Notes: a model not told the origin generated them from the letters alone. Shown: positions 1 to 9,284, counted from the first letter of the stretch. The stretch: DNA of 64,000 nucleotides from Microbacterium flavescens (GCF_018588945.1 NZ_JAFIWA010000002.1:186001-250000); one strand, 5' to 3'. A program made the numbers and translations.

Positions 1-191
1 CGGGCGATCTCGTCGCCGTTCGGACCGGGGATGTCGCGGTCGAGCACGACCACGTCGTACTGGTTCACCGCGAGCTGCTCGAGGGCGGTGTCGCCGTCGC
101 CCGCGAGGTCGGCGGCGATCGCCTCCAGCCGGAGTCCGTCGCGGATGGCCTCGGCGAGGTAGAGCTCGTCCTCGACGATCAGCACCCGCAT
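1..191 (-). CDS. Response regulator, receiver domain (N-terminal part, runs off the window)
   Basis: Reading leftward from the ATG at 191 gives the first 63 residues of a receiver domain. The acidic pair E7/D8 follows the first beta strand, and the phosphoacceptor is D51 in a VVVLDRDIPGP context with the usual proline-glycine after it. The DNA-binding output domain would lie left of base 1. The start is clear because the conserved MRVLIVEDE motif begins at this ATG. OmpR-type output is likely but not visible. A partner kinase would be expected beyond the left edge. Confidence 0.9.
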   Translation of the reverse strand, partial: MRVLIVEDELYLAEAIRDGLRLEAIAADLAGDGDTALEQLAVNQYDVVVLDRDIPGPNGDEIA

Positions 192-278
192 GCCGAACAG
201 CCTAGGTCGCGGCATGTATCGCCGGTGTATGCGAACGCGTGTACGCCGTCGCAACAGGCGCCCGCGTGGGATGGTCGC

Positions 279-872
279 ATGTCACTCCTCACCGCAGCCC
301 CGGTCGGGCCGTCCCCGCGACGACGACGCGTGTCCTTCGTCGCGATCGGCGTGCTCGCCGCCGCCCTCCTCGCCGCCGGCGCCGCGACGGCGGCGTTCCT
401 CTGGAGCCCCGCGTTCGCGCTGTCCGCGCCCTTCGTGCCCAGCGCGGCCGCCGGTGACCTCGCCGAGGCGGCCTCGATCGACGACGACTCCCTCCCCGCC
501 ATCGCGAACCTCGATCCGGCGCTGCGCGAGGCCGTGCGGGACGCCGCCGCAGCGGCCGCAGCCGACGGTGTGGTCTTCGAGATCACCGGCGGCTGGCGCA
601 GTCGCGACTTCCAGCAGTGGCTGCTCGACGACGCGATCACGACCTACGGCAGCGAGAAGATCGCCCGCCAGTTCGTGGCGGCGCCCGACCGGTCCCATCA
701 CGTGACCGGCGACGCCGTCGACGTCGGCCCGATCGATGCGCAGTTCTGGCTCATCGAGCACGGTGCCCAGTGGGGACTGTGCCAGATCTACGCGAACGAG
801 CGCTGGCACTTCGAGGTCGCGACAGCGCCCGGCGGGACGTGCCCCGCGCTGCTGTCCGACGCCGAGGGCTGA
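279..872 (+). CDS. D,D-carboxypeptidase, M15/VanY family, membrane anchored
   Basis: This 197-residue protein has a basic N-terminus and one hydrophobic segment at about residues 19-40, so the enzyme domain faces the cell wall. The zinc site of the VanY-type M15B family is visible as SHHVTGDAVDVG (motif SxHxxGxAxD) and the later WHFE. Family members trim the terminal D-Ala from peptidoglycan stem peptides. The ATG at 279 was preferred over an in-frame ATG at 225 because the extra 18 residues would place polar sequence before the membrane anchor. It is transcribed divergently from the response regulator, so both may share the 192-278 promoter region. Confidence 0.87.
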   Translation: MSLLTAAPVGPSPRRRRVSFVAIGVLAAALLAAGAATAAFLWSPAFALSAPFVPSAAAGDLAEAASIDDDSLPAIANLDPALREAVRDAAAAAAADGVVFEITGGWRSRDFQQWLLDDAITTYGSEKIARQFVAAPDRSHHVTGDAVDVGPIDAQFWLIEHGAQWGLCQIYANERWHFEVATAPGGTCPALLSDAEG

Positions 873-896
873 GTACGCGCCCGGCGGCGGGTCCGC

Positions 897-2411
897 TCAG
901 GCGCCGGGGAGGCCGCCGCTCAGCCGTCGGTGGAAGGCGGTCGTCGCGGCGTTCATGCCCACGAGCTCGACGGCGGTGCCGCGCTGCTCGTACTTGGTGA
1001 CGATCGCGTCGAGAGCGGCGACGGTCGAGGCATCCCACACATGCGAACGGGTCATGTCGATCACCACGTGAGCCGGATCGGACGCGTACTCGAACTGCGT
1101 CGTGAGGTCGTTGCTCGACGCGAAGAAGAGCTCGCCGTCGACGCGGTAGCGCGCCGTGTCATCGTCGACGGTGCGGGTGACCGTCGTGAAGTGCGCCACG
1201 CGACGCGCGAAGAGCACCATCGCGGTGAGCACGCCGGCGATGACGCCGATGGCGAGGTTGTGCGTCCAGACCGTGAGCCCAACGGTCACCAGCATCACGG
1301 CCGTCTCGCTGAGCGGCATCCGCTTGAGAGTCGAAGGCCGGATGCTGTGCCAGTCGAACGTCGCGACCGAGACGGCGATCATCACCGCGACGAGAGCCGC
1401 CATCGGGATGATCGCGACCACGTCGCCGAGCGCGACCACCAGCACGAGCACGAACACGCCCGCCATGAAGGTCGAGATGCGCGTGCGCGCGCCGGACGCC
1501 TTCACGCCGATCATCGTCTGGCCGATCATCGCGCAGCCGCCGGTTCCGCCGAAGAACGCCGACGCCAGGTTGGCCACGCCGAGGCCCCACGCCTCCCGCG
1601 TCTTGCGCGAGTGCGTGTCGGTGATCTCGTCGACGAGCTTCGCCGTCATCAGCGACTCCAGCAGGCCGACCAGCGCGACGGCGAACGCGTATGGGGCGAT
1701 GATCTGCAGCGTCTCCCACGTGAGCGGGACGTTCGGGACCAGCAGCTCCGGCAGGCTGCGGGGCAGCTCGCCCTGATCTCCGACATTCGGCACCGAGATG
1801 CTGAAGACGACGACGACCGCCGTCAGCAGCACGACCGTCACGAGCGGTGCCGGCACCGCTCGAGTGATCCTCGGCCAGAGGACGAGGATGCCCAGCCCGA
1901 CCGCGACGAGCACGTAGACCGCCCACGGCACGTCGATCAGCTGCGGGAGCTGCGACACGAAGATGAGGATCGCGAGCGCATTGACGAACCCGACCATCAC
2001 GCTGCGGGGGATGAAGCGCATGAGCTTCGCGACGCCCAGGACGGCGAGGAGGATCTGCAGGACGCCGGCGAGCACCACGGTCGCGATGAAGTAGTCCATC
2101 CCGTACTCGCGCGCGACGGGGGCGATCACCAGGGCCACGGCGCCGGCGGCGGCGGTGATCATCGCAGGCCGGCCGCCCGTGAACGCGATGACGACGGCGA
2201 GCACGAAGGACGAGAACAGCCCGACCCGCGGATCGACGCCCGCGACGACCGAGAAGGCGATCGCCTCGGGGATGAGCGCGATCGCGACGACGAGGCCGGC
2301 GAGCACCTCGCGGGTGAGCAGGCGCGGACTGCGCAGCGCCTGGAGGACCGTCGGCTCGATGCGATAACGCGACGGACTGTCGGGAGTGGTGACGGGTGCG
2401 GCGGACGACAT
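897..2411 (-). CDS. SulP-family anion permease with C-terminal STAS domain
   Basis: This 504-residue membrane protein starts at the ATG at 2411 (MSSAAPV). The long hydrophobic core has the SulP signature region [19 protein letters not shown] near residues 41-59, followed by repeated transmembrane helices. The last 100 or so residues form a soluble STAS domain ([20 protein letters not shown]). SulP proteins move sulfate, bicarbonate or other inorganic anions, and the substrate cannot be told from sequence. The full length and intact STAS domain indicate a functional gene. Upstream lies the GC-rich repeat region shared with trhO. Confidence 0.92.
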   Translation of the reverse strand: MSSAAPVTTPDSPSRYRIEPTVLQALRSPRLLTREVLAGLVVAIALIPEAIAFSVVAGVDPRVGLFSSFVLAVVIAFTGGRPAMITAAAGAVALVIAPVAREYGMDYFIATVVLAGVLQILLAVLGVAKLMRFIPRSVMVGFVNALAILIFVSQLPQLIDVPWAVYVLVAVGLGILVLWPRITRAVPAPLVTVVLLTAVVVVFSISVPNVGDQGELPRSLPELLVPNVPLTWETLQIIAPYAFAVALVGLLESLMTAKLVDEITDTHSRKTREAWGLGVANLASAFFGGTGGCAMIGQTMIGVKASGARTRISTFMAGVFVLVLVVALGDVVAIIPMAALVAVMIAVSVATFDWHSIRPSTLKRMPLSETAVMLVTVGLTVWTHNLAIGVIAGVLTAMVLFARRVAHFTTVTRTVDDDTARYRVDGELFFASSNDLTTQFEYASDPAHVVIDMTRSHVWDASTVAALDAIVTKYEQRGTAVELVGMNAATTAFHRRLSGGLPGA

Positions 2412-2557
2412 GGCTGTGCTCCGGGAGTCGGGGTGCGGGCGCTCACCGTTGCGCGCGTGAGCCGGGCGGATCCGGCGCGAGGGCCGCGAGCGCGGCGGGC
2501 CGAGTCTACCGGCCGCTCCTGGCCGCCCCCCTTTCGCCGTTCCTCGGCCGCGCCCTT

Positions 2558-2621
2558 CGTTGAGTGTCCAGGACGCGCCGTCGGGCAGGCGTGGGTCGCG
2601 GCGCGTCCTGGACACTCAACG
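2558..2621. repeat. Long perfect inverted repeat, 22-bp arms
   Basis: The arm at 2558-2579 (beginning CGTTGAGTGTCCAGG) is the exact reverse complement of 2600-2621, with a 20-bp spacer. The repeat lies between the divergent sulP and trhO genes and belongs to neither. It could act as a bidirectional terminator, or it may be a small dispersed palindromic element. No transposase is near. Confidence 0.85.
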
Positions 2622-2679
2622 GAGGGGGGTGGGGCGCGGGAGGGAGGGGGTGGCGCGCGGGAGGGAGGGGGTGGGGCGG
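2621..2679 (+). repeat. G-rich tandem repeat with a G-quadruplex motif before trhO
   Basis: Two 21-bp units (2638-2658 and 2659-2679) and a shortened first unit (2621-2637) repeat the pattern GGGAGGGAGGGGGTGG. Bases 2659-2676 read GGGAGGGAGGGGGTGGGG, four G-runs joined by single-base loops, which is a classical G-quadruplex motif on the coding strand. It ends 7 nt before the likely trhO -10 box, TAGGCT at 2684-2689. Confidence 0.75.
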
Positions 2680-2696
2680 AACGTAGGCTTGTGGCC

Positions 2697-3443
2697 GTGG
2701 CATCCGTCCTGAACATCTCGGCGTATCTGTTCACGCGGATCGATGACCGCGAGGAACTGCGGCCCGTGCTGCGCGCACGCGCCGAGTCGGCCGGGATCAA
2801 GGGCACGATCCTGCTCGCCGAGGAGGGCATCAACCTCTTCCTCGCGGGCGATCCGGCCGCCGTCCACGGCTTCGTGGACGATCTGCGCGGCGAGCCGCGC
2901 TTCGCCGCCCTCACCACCCGGGAGACCTGGTCGGACGCGCAGCCGTTCGGTCGCATGCTCGTCAGGCTCAAGCGCGAGATCATCCGCATGGATCACCCGG
3001 CCATCCGTCCGGAGGCGGGCCGTGCTCCGGCCGTCGCGCCGCGCACACTGCGCCGCTGGCTCGACCAGGGTCACGACGACGCCGGTCGCGAGGTCGTGCT
3101 CCTCGACACGCGCAATGCCTTCGAGGTCGACTACGGCACGTTCGCGGGTGCGATCGACTGGCGCATCGAGCGCTTCACGCAGTTCCCGGGCGCCGTGGCA
3201 TCCCACCGCGACGACCTCGCCGGCAAGACCGTCGTGAGCTTCTGCACCGGAGGCATCCGGTGCGAGAAGGCGGCGATCCACCTGCGCGAGGAGGGCGTCG
3301 ACGCCGTGCAGCTCGAGGGCGGCATCCTGGGCTACTTCGAAGAGGTGGGCGGCGCGCACTGGAACGGGGAGTGCTTCGTTTTCGATGAGCGGGAGGCGCT
3401 CACCCCAGACCTCCAGCCGCGAACCGAAGGCGTCGCATCATGA
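2697..3443 (+). CDS. trhO: tRNA uridine(34) hydroxylase TrhO, rhodanese family
   Basis: This 248-residue protein of the UPF0176/YceA family makes 5-hydroxyuridine at the wobble position of tRNAs using O2 (family knowledge). The N-terminal acylphosphatase-like part ([13 protein letters not shown]) precedes a rhodanese domain with the active-site loop CTGGIRC, in which C183 is the conserved cysteine. The GTG at 2697 was chosen because TAGGCT at 2684-2689 lies 7 nt before it, the leaderless geometry seen at many genes here. GTG at 2691 is the alternative. Its stop overlaps the next start (ATGA). Confidence 0.92.
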   Translation: MASVLNISAYLFTRIDDREELRPVLRARAESAGIKGTILLAEEGINLFLAGDPAAVHGFVDDLRGEPRFAALTTRETWSDAQPFGRMLVRLKREIIRMDHPAIRPEAGRAPAVAPRTLRRWLDQGHDDAGREVVLLDTRNAFEVDYGTFAGAIDWRIERFTQFPGAVASHRDDLAGKTVVSFCTGGIRCEKAAIHLREEGVDAVQLEGGILGYFEEVGGAHWNGECFVFDEREALTPDLQPRTEGVAS

Positions 3444-3850
3444 CGACGGACGAGCGGATGCCGCGACCGGCGCGGCGGCTCGTCGCCGGGTCGTTCGTGC
3501 TGGACGTGGTGCTCGTCGTCGCGTTCGCCGCCGTCGGCCGCGCGAGCCACAGCGAGGCGGTGCTCGTCGGCCTGTGGATCACGGCGTGGCCGTTCCTCGC
3601 GGGACTGGTGGCGGGCTGGCTCGCGACCCGGGCGTGGCGGGCGCCGGCGGCTCCGGTCCGCACAGGTCTCGGCGTGTGGGCGGCGACGGTCGTGGGCGGG
3701 ATGCTGCTGCGCGCGGCATCCGGTCAGGGAACCGCCCTCCCGTTCATCGTCGTGGCAACGGTGACGCTGTGCCTGTTCCTCGTCGGCTGGCGAGCCATCG
3801 CGTACCTGGTGTCGCGCGCGCGAGCACGTCGGCAGTCGATTCCGCGCTGA
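3440..3850 (+). CDS. DUF3054 family membrane protein
   Basis: This is a 136-residue protein with four predicted transmembrane segments, ending in a basic tail. The pattern [20 protein letters not shown] near the start and the spacing of helices match actinobacterial DUF3054 proteins, whose function is unknown. It overlaps trhO by 4 bp (ATGA), so the two are translated from one message. A strong hairpin follows 16 bp after its stop. Confidence 0.85.
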   Translation: MTTDERMPRPARRLVAGSFVLDVVLVVAFAAVGRASHSEAVLVGLWITAWPFLAGLVAGWLATRAWRAPAAPVRTGLGVWAATVVGGMLLRAASGQGTALPFIVVATVTLCLFLVGWRAIAYLVSRARARRQSIPR

Positions 3851-3866
3851 GGTCGGCCTGCGAGAC

Positions 3867-3904
3867 GCGAAAGGACCGGGCGGAAGACCGCCCGGCCCTT
3901 TCGC
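3867..3904. terminator. Bidirectional hairpin terminator
   Basis: GCGAAAGGACCGGGCGG pairs with the downstream strand across the loop AAGA with one mismatch. It lies between the convergent DUF3054 gene and the glycine betaine importer operon. The A-run on the left and T-run on the right make it suitable for both directions. Confidence 0.8.
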
Positions 3905-3913
3905 GCGGTCAGA

Positions 3914-4828
3914 TCAGTCGAGACCGTTCTCGGCGAGCCACGCCGCCGCGATGTCGTCGGACGACATCTGGTCGACCGTCGACTGCACGTTGAGCGCGAC
4001 TAGGCCCTCGGGGGTCAGCGCGGCGCTCACCGCGTTGATGACGTCGGCGATCTCGTCGGCGACGTCGGCGCCCACGACCGGCACGACGTTCGACGCGAGG
4101 AAGAGGCCCTCGGGGTCTTCGAGCGTCACGAGGTCCTGCGTCTCGATGAGCGGATCGGCGCTGTACACGTTCGCGACCTGGATGTTGCCGGCGACGAGCT
4201 CGTCGACGGTGGTGTCGCCGGTGGCCTGGAAGGCGACGGTCACGCCGTAGACCTCCTCGAGTCCGGAGGGGCCGTACGGGCGCTGCTCGAGCTCGGGCGC
4301 ACCGCCGAGCACCAGACCTTCGATCCCGGCCAGGTCGCCGATGGACACGAGGTCGTTCTCCTCGGCGAAGTCCGCGGTCACGTTGTACGAGTCCTGGTCG
4401 GTCGCGGAGGACTGGTCGAGCACGGTGATGCCCTCGGGGAGGGCCTCCTGGAGCGCGGCGTAGACGTCGTCGGACGTCGTCGCCGTCGTGTCGGGCTCGA
4501 AGAACTGCAGCAGGTTGCCGGTGTACTCGGGGAAGAGGTCGATCGACCCGTCCTCGATCGACGGCATGTAGGCGTCGCGCTGGCCGATGTTGAAGTTGCG
4601 CTCGACCTCGAATCCGGCGCCCTCGAGCGCCTGGGCGTAGATCTCGGCGATGATCTCGTTCGAGTAGTACGCCTGTGAGCCGATGGCGATCGGCGACGTG
4701 CCGCCGGGCTCTTCGGTGTCGCCGCCGTCACCCGTGAGGGGATCGCTCGAGGCGCAGCCGGCCAGCGCGAGGGCGGCGATCGCCGTCGCGCTGAGGGCCA
4801 GCGCGAGGCGCGTGCGTGCTGTGGACAT
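3914..4828 (-). CDS. Glycine betaine/choline-type ABC transporter substrate-binding lipoprotein
   Basis: This 304-residue lipoprotein has the signal peptide lipobox LALAGC, with the lipidated cysteine at residue 25. The mature part has the OsmX/OpuCC-type pattern IAIGSQAYYSNEIIAEIYAQAL and a later EYTGNLLQFF segment typical of quaternary-amine binding proteins. It would capture the compatible solute outside the cell. It is the last gene of a four-gene operon transcribed leftward (ATPase, permease, permease, binding protein). The exact ligand (glycine betaine, choline, proline betaine or carnitine) is not determinable here. Confidence 0.92.
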   Translation of the reverse strand: MSTARTRLALALSATAIAALALAGCASSDPLTGDGGDTEEPGGTSPIAIGSQAYYSNEIIAEIYAQALEGAGFEVERNFNIGQRDAYMPSIEDGSIDLFPEYTGNLLQFFEPDTTATTSDDVYAALQEALPEGITVLDQSSATDQDSYNVTADFAEENDLVSIGDLAGIEGLVLGGAPELEQRPYGPSGLEEVYGVTVAFQATGDTTVDELVAGNIQVANVYSADPLIETQDLVTLEDPEGLFLASNVVPVVGADVADEIADVINAVSAALTPEGLVALNVQSTVDQMSSDDIAAAWLAENGLD

Positions 4829-4855
4829 GTGGGGAACCTCCGGTTGTGGTGAGGG

Positions 4856-5587
4856 TCAGGCGGGTGTGCTCGCGACGGCGCGCGTGCGCACCCCGGGGGA
4901 ACGTTGAGGGGTCTGGAATCTCGCCGCGACACCGCGCGGGACGACGACGCGCTGCAGCAGCGCGAAGACGCCGTCGAGCACGAGCGCGAGGGCGATGACG
5001 ACGATGGAAGCGCCGAGGATCTGCGGGAAATCGCGCAGGGGGATGCCCTGGAGGATGTAGTAGCCAAGGCCGCCCAAGCCCACGTAGGCGGCGATCGTCA
5101 CCGTCGCGACGACCTGGAGCGTGGCCGTCCGCAGGCCTCCGATGAGCAGCGGCAGGCCGAGCGGCACCTCGACCTTCCACAGAATCTGCCATGGCGTCAT
5201 GCCCATCGCACGGCCGGCGTCGATCACCGTGCGGTCGATCGCCTCGAACCCCGCGTACGCGCCGGCCAGCAGCGAGGGGATCGCCAGGAGCACGAACGCC
5301 GTGACCGCGGCCTCGGTCTTGAGGGAGACCCCGAACACGAGGTAGAGCAGCACGATCAGACCGAGCGAGGGCAGCGCGCGCGCGGCGCCCGACAGGAAGA
5401 CCGCGAACTCCCGGCCGCGGCCGGTATGGCCGATCGCCCAGCCGGCGGGGATCGCGATGACGGACGCGATCAGCACCGAGCCGAATGTGAAGGCGAGATG
5501 CTGGACGATCGCGGTCGGAAGGGGCAGCGAGCCGCTCAGCCGCTCGGGTGAGAAGATCCAGGCGAAGGCCTCGATGAAGAAGTTCAT
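4856..5587 (-). CDS. Glycine betaine-type ABC transporter permease (second permease)
   Basis: This 243-residue inner-membrane subunit of the OpuC/Osm importer has about six helices and the cytoplasmic coupling loop AGRAMGMTPWQILWKVEVPLG, which contacts the ATPase. The start ATG at 5587 overlaps the stop of the preceding permease by 4 bp (ATGA). It is homologous to, but distinct from, the neighbouring permease, as in other four-component osmoprotectant systems. The C-terminal 20 residues are polar and probably cytoplasmic. Confidence 0.92.
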   Translation of the reverse strand: MNFFIEAFAWIFSPERLSGSLPLPTAIVQHLAFTFGSVLIASVIAIPAGWAIGHTGRGREFAVFLSGAARALPSLGLIVLLYLVFGVSLKTEAAVTAFVLLAIPSLLAGAYAGFEAIDRTVIDAGRAMGMTPWQILWKVEVPLGLPLLIGGLRTATLQVVATVTIAAYVGLGGLGYYILQGIPLRDFPQILGASIVVIALALVLDGVFALLQRVVVPRGVAARFQTPQRSPGVRTRAVASTPA

Positions 5588-6258
5588 GCCGTCACCGCCC
5601 GCAGGGCGCGCTCGGCGCGCGTCGGCCGTCGCCGGTTCCAGGGCATGAGGAGCCGGCCCGCGACGACGAGGAGCAGATCGATCACGATCGCGATCACCAC
5701 GACGGCCACGACGCCGGCGAGCACCTCCGGGATGATTCGGCGCTGCGAGCCGTTCGTGAACAGGTAGCCGAGGTTCTGCACGCCGATGAGGATGCCGACG
5801 GTGGCGAGGGAGATCGTGGACGACGCGGTCACCCTCAGGCCGGCCAGCAGGACCGGGCCGGACAGCGGGAAATCGACCGTCCAGAAGCGGCGCCACGGAC
5901 CGAACCCCACGGCCACCGCGGCTTCGCGCGTCACAGGGTCGACCGACGCCAGCCCGTCGGTCACCGAGCGGGTCATGATGGCGACCGCGTAGATCGTGAG
6001 CGCGACGATCAGGTTCGTCTCGGACAGCAGGGGGATGCCGAACGCGGCCGCGAGCACCGCGAAGAGTCCGAGCGACGGGATCGTGTAGAGCAGGCCGACC
6101 GTGGCCAGCGTGGGCCCGCGCACCGCGCTGTAGCGGAACGCCGCCCAGCCGATCGGCACGGCGATGGCGAAGCCGAGGACGATCGCGATGAGGCTCTGCC
6201 GGAGGTGGTCGAGCGACAGGCTCCAGATCAGGTCGATGTTGTCGAGCACCCAGCTCAC
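5584..6258 (-). CDS. Glycine betaine-type ABC transporter permease (first permease)
   Basis: This 224-residue permease starts with GTG at 6258, which overlaps the ATPase stop codon (GTGA). The coupling loop reads VTREAAVAVGFGPWRRFWTVDFPL, and a six-helix pattern follows. It pairs with the next permease to form the channel of the osmoprotectant importer. The two overlapping junctions in this operon argue for strict translational coupling and fixed stoichiometry. Confidence 0.92.
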   Translation of the reverse strand: MSWVLDNIDLIWSLSLDHLRQSLIAIVLGFAIAVPIGWAAFRYSAVRGPTLATVGLLYTIPSLGLFAVLAAAFGIPLLSETNLIVALTIYAVAIMTRSVTDGLASVDPVTREAAVAVGFGPWRRFWTVDFPLSGPVLLAGLRVTASSTISLATVGILIGVQNLGYLFTNGSQRRIIPEVLAGVVAVVVIAIVIDLLLVVAGRLLMPWNRRRPTRAERALRAVTA

Positions 6259-7079
6259 GAGCCGTCCTCCACGAGCACCCCCTGCGTGCGCCCGGACTCG
6301 TCGACCACGACCGCGCCGCGCGGGGTCTCCTTGCGGCGGAGGGCCCGGGTTCCCTTCTCGGCCCCGATGAAGCTGGCCACGAAGTCGCTGGCGGGGTTCT
6401 CGATGATCTCGTCGGGAGTGCCGACCTGGGCGATCTTCGCGCCCTTCTCGAGGATGACGACCTGGTCGCCCAGCAGGAAGGCCTCATCGACGTCGTGCGT
6501 GACGAACACGATGGTCTTGTCGAGCTCGCTCTGCAGCCGCAGCGTCTCGGTCTGCAGCTCTTTGCGCACGATGGGGTCGACGGCGCCGAACGGCTCGTCC
6601 ATGAGCAGGATGTTCGGGTCGACCGCGAGCCCGCGGGCGACGCCGACGCGCTGCTGCTGACCGCCCGACAGCTGGCTCGGATACCGGTCGGCCAGTGAGC
6701 GGTCGAGGCCGACGACATCCATCAGCTCGAGTGCCCGCCGGCGCGCGGCGCTGCGCGCGACACCCGAGAGCACCGGCACCGTCGCGATGTTGTCGACGAC
6801 CGTGAAGTGGGGGAGCAGGCCCGCGTTCTGCAGCACGTACCCGATGCCTCGCCGCAGCTTCACGGGGTCGCGGCCCGAGATCGGCTCGTCGTCGATGGCG
6901 ATCACGCCGCTCGTGGGCTCGACGAGGCGGTTGATCATGCGCAGCAGCGTCGTCTTGCCGCACCCCGAGGAGCCGACCAGGACGGTCGTCTTGTGAGCGG
7001 GCATGACGAGGCTGAAGTCGTCGACCGCGAGGGTGCCGTCGGCGAACCGCTTGGAGACGGATCGGAACTCGATCGCCAT
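6255..7079 (-). CDS. Glycine betaine-type ABC transporter ATP-binding protein
   Basis: The 274-residue ATPase has Walker A GSSGCGKTT, signature LSGGQQQRV and Walker B LLMDEPFGAVDP. The C-terminal tail after the nucleotide-binding domain is short, without the paired CBS domains found in osmotically gated OpuA/ProV, so ionic-strength sensing by CBS is not expected. It is the first gene of the operon. The ATG at 7079 begins the conserved MAIEFRSVSKRF. The 178-bp gap to the divergent oxidoreductase must contain its promoter. Confidence 0.93.
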   Translation of the reverse strand: MAIEFRSVSKRFADGTLAVDDFSLVMPAHKTTVLVGSSGCGKTTLLRMINRLVEPTSGVIAIDDEPISGRDPVKLRRGIGYVLQNAGLLPHFTVVDNIATVPVLSGVARSAARRRALELMDVVGLDRSLADRYPSQLSGGQQQRVGVARGLAVDPNILLMDEPFGAVDPIVRKELQTETLRLQSELDKTIVFVTHDVDEAFLLGDQVVILEKGAKIAQVGTPDEIIENPASDFVASFIGAEKGTRALRRKETPRGAVVVDESGRTQGVLVEDGS

Positions 7080-7257
7080 GCTGTCCTTTCGGCGGGTTTC
7101 CCAGCCAACCACAGGTCTGCGACATCGGGGCGGAACGGGCGGAACCTCGTTCCTTGCAGTACTCTCCAGTGTTCGGCGCCGCCGGGGAAGCGGATGGGTC
7201 CCGCACGAGATGCGACCGCTCTCGCCCACCGTCCCGGGGCGCCGCTAGCGTGGGCGC

Positions 7258-8697
7258 ATGGCAGCTCGGGAATTCGATCTCATCGTCATCGGAGCAGGAC
7301 CCGTCGGCGAGAACGTCGCCGATCGCGCGAAGCAGGGCGGACTCTCGGTCGTCGTCGTCGAGAGCGAGCTCGTGGGCGGAGAGTGCTCCTACTGGGCGTG
7401 CATGCCGTCGAAGACGCTGCTGCGCAGCGGCGCGGCACTGCGGGCGGCGCGCGACGTGGACGGCGCGAAGCAGGCGGTCACGCGCGGTGTCGACGTGGCT
7501 GCGGCGCTGCGCCGCCGCGATGCGATCGTCTACGACTGGAACGACACGTCGCAGGTGGAGTGGCTGCAGGGAGCCGGCATCGAGCTCGTGCGCGGCCACG
7601 GCCGCATCACCGCGGAGCGCGAAGTGACGGTGGAGGCCGCCGACGGCACCACGACCGACCTGATCGCGAAGCACGCCGTCGTCGTGTCGACCGGATCCGC
7701 CGCCCTGCTGCCGGACATCCCGGGACTCGCGGATGCCGCGCCCTGGACGAGCCGTGACGCGACCGCGGTTCGCGAGGTGCCGGCGTCGCTGGCGATCCTC
7801 GGCGGCGGAGTCGTCGGCAGCGAGATGGCGACGCTCTTCACCTCGTTCGGCACGCGGGTCACGCTCGTCGCCCGTTCGGGCCTGCTCGGCGGCATGGAGC
7901 CGTTCGCGGGCGAGACGGTCGCGGCCGCGCTGCGCGGGGCCGGCGCGGACGTGCGCACCGAGGTCGAGGTCGAGCGGGTCGAGCGCGAGGCAGGCGGTGA
8001 CGTCGTGCTGAACCTCTCCGACGGCTCCGAGGTGCGCGCCGCCGAGCTGCTCGTGGCCACCGGCCGGGTGCCGCGCACCGGCGACGTCGGGCTCGAGACC
8101 GTCGGTCTCGCGCCCGGCGAGTGGCTCGACGTCGATGACACCCTGCGCGTCCGCGGCGTCGACTGGCTGTACGGGGTCGGCGATGTCAATCACCGGGCGC
8201 TCCTCACGCACCAGGGCAAGTACCAGGCGCGCGCGGCGGGTGACGTGATCGCCGCCCGAGCCCTCGGCCGCACGGTCGAGGACGCACCATGGGGGGCGCA
8301 CGTCGCCACCGCGGACCACTCCGCCGTCCCGCAGGTGACCTTCACCGATCCGGAGGTGGCGTCGGTCGGCCACACCGAGGCGTCCTCGAAGCAGGCCGGC
8401 CTCGGCATCCGCGTGATCGATTACGACCTGTCGTGGATCTCCGGCGCGAGCACCTACGCCGACCACTATCGCGGCCGCGCTCGGGCAGTCATCGACACCG
8501 AGCGACGCGTGCTCGTCGGCGCGACGTTCGTCGGGCCGGACGTCGCTGAACTGCTCCACTCCGCCACCATCGCGATCGTCGGCGAGGTGCCGCTGGAGCG
8601 ACTGTGGCACGCCGTCCCGTCGTACCCGACCGTGAGCGAGGTGTGGCTGCGCTGGCTCGAGGAGTACGGGCGCGCTGAGGCTCAGGGCGCCGGGTAG
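7258..8697 (+). CDS. NAD(P)/FAD-dependent dihydrolipoamide-reductase-like oxidoreductase
   Basis: This 479-residue class I pyridine-nucleotide disulfide oxidoreductase has the FAD-binding GAGPVGE near residue 12, and the redox-active pair C43/C48 in GGECSYWACMPSK (family motif Cx4C). A second Rossmann motif, ILGGGVVGSEMA, binds NAD(P)H, and the C-terminal dimerization domain is complete. The linker between the cysteines differs from the canonical LNVG, so it is not a typical E3 subunit. Mercuric or other disulfide/quinone reductase activity is possible. A leaderless promoter fits: TAGCGT at 7246-7251 lies 6 nt before the ATG. Its 3' end overlaps the opposing flavodoxin-like gene by 16 bp. Confidence 0.92.
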   Translation: MAAREFDLIVIGAGPVGENVADRAKQGGLSVVVVESELVGGECSYWACMPSKTLLRSGAALRAARDVDGAKQAVTRGVDVAAALRRRDAIVYDWNDTSQVEWLQGAGIELVRGHGRITAEREVTVEAADGTTTDLIAKHAVVVSTGSAALLPDIPGLADAAPWTSRDATAVREVPASLAILGGGVVGSEMATLFTSFGTRVTLVARSGLLGGMEPFAGETVAAALRGAGADVRTEVEVERVEREAGGDVVLNLSDGSEVRAAELLVATGRVPRTGDVGLETVGLAPGEWLDVDDTLRVRGVDWLYGVGDVNHRALLTHQGKYQARAAGDVIAARALGRTVEDAPWGAHVATADHSAVPQVTFTDPEVASVGHTEASSKQAGLGIRVIDYDLSWISGASTYADHYRGRARAVIDTERRVLVGATFVGPDVAELLHSATIAIVGEVPLERLWHAVPSYPTVSEVWLRWLEEYGRAEAQGAG

Positions 8698-9284
8698 GGC
8701 TGATCGCGGAGCACCTTCGCCAGGTGGGCTGCGTGTCGCGCCAGCGTCTGCGTCGTGCTCGCGACCTTCTCGGGGGTCTCCGGCAGGTCCTTGTAGTCGG
8801 TCGTGTGCATCGCCTCGCCGTTCCAGTACACCCCGCCCTGCGACGGGATGCTGAAGCCGACGTCGCCGAGAGCCTGGTAGGTGTCGGCGATGATGGCGTG
8901 GGCACCGTCCTCGTTGCCGAGGACCGCCACGACGGCCACCTTGCCGGCGAGAACGGGGCGGCCCTCGTCATCGGTCGCCGAGAGCTCCGCGTCGAGGCGC
9001 TCGAGCACCCGCTGGGCGACGCTCGACATGTGGCCCATCCAGGTGGGCGTCGTGAACACGAGGATCTCTGCGGCCATGATTTTGTCGCGGATGCCGGGCC
9101 ATTCGTCGCCGTCTCCCATGTCGGCCTCGACACCGGGCTTGACGTCGAAGTCGACCACGCGGACGATCTCGCCCTCGACGTCGTACGGCGCCAGGGCGTC
9201 GAGCACCTGCCGGGCCATGAGGTCGCCGCTGGATTCCGCGGGGGAGGGCTTGAGAGTGCAGTTGAGCGCGAGCGCACGGAGCAT
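8682..9284 (-). CDS. Flavodoxin-fold NAD(P)H-dependent oxidoreductase
   Basis: The 200-residue protein has a flavodoxin/NADPH-dependent FMN reductase fold: an N-terminal strand with phosphate-binding loop (LALNCTLKPSPAESS) and the TPTWMGHMSS segment typical of FMN binding. Such enzymes reduce quinones or other acceptors. A good ribosome binding site (GAAGGGA) precedes the ATG at 9284. The promoter at 9309-9349 carries the TGTCAAG-type box shared with stress genes at 41-54 kb, so it is probably part of that regulon. Confidence 0.9.
   Translation of the reverse strand: MLRALALNCTLKPSPAESSGDLMARQVLDALAPYDVEGEIVRVVDFDVKPGVEADMGDGDEWPGIRDKIMAAEILVFTTPTWMGHMSSVAQRVLERLDAELSATDDEGRPVLAGKVAVVAVLGNEDGAHAIIADTYQALGDVGFSIPSQGGVYWNGEAMHTTDYKDLPETPEKVASTTQTLARHAAHLAKVLRDQPYPAP

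Noticed and set aside
930..2690. A long plus-strand open frame that runs into trhO
   Set aside because: It is antisense to sulP and its translation is a low-complexity Arg/Asp/His mixture; only the part after 2697 is a real protein.
9133..9146. Another TGTCAAG-like heptamer (CGTCAAG on the minus strand)
   Set aside because: It is inside the flavodoxin-like gene and is not followed by a suitably placed -10 and gene start.
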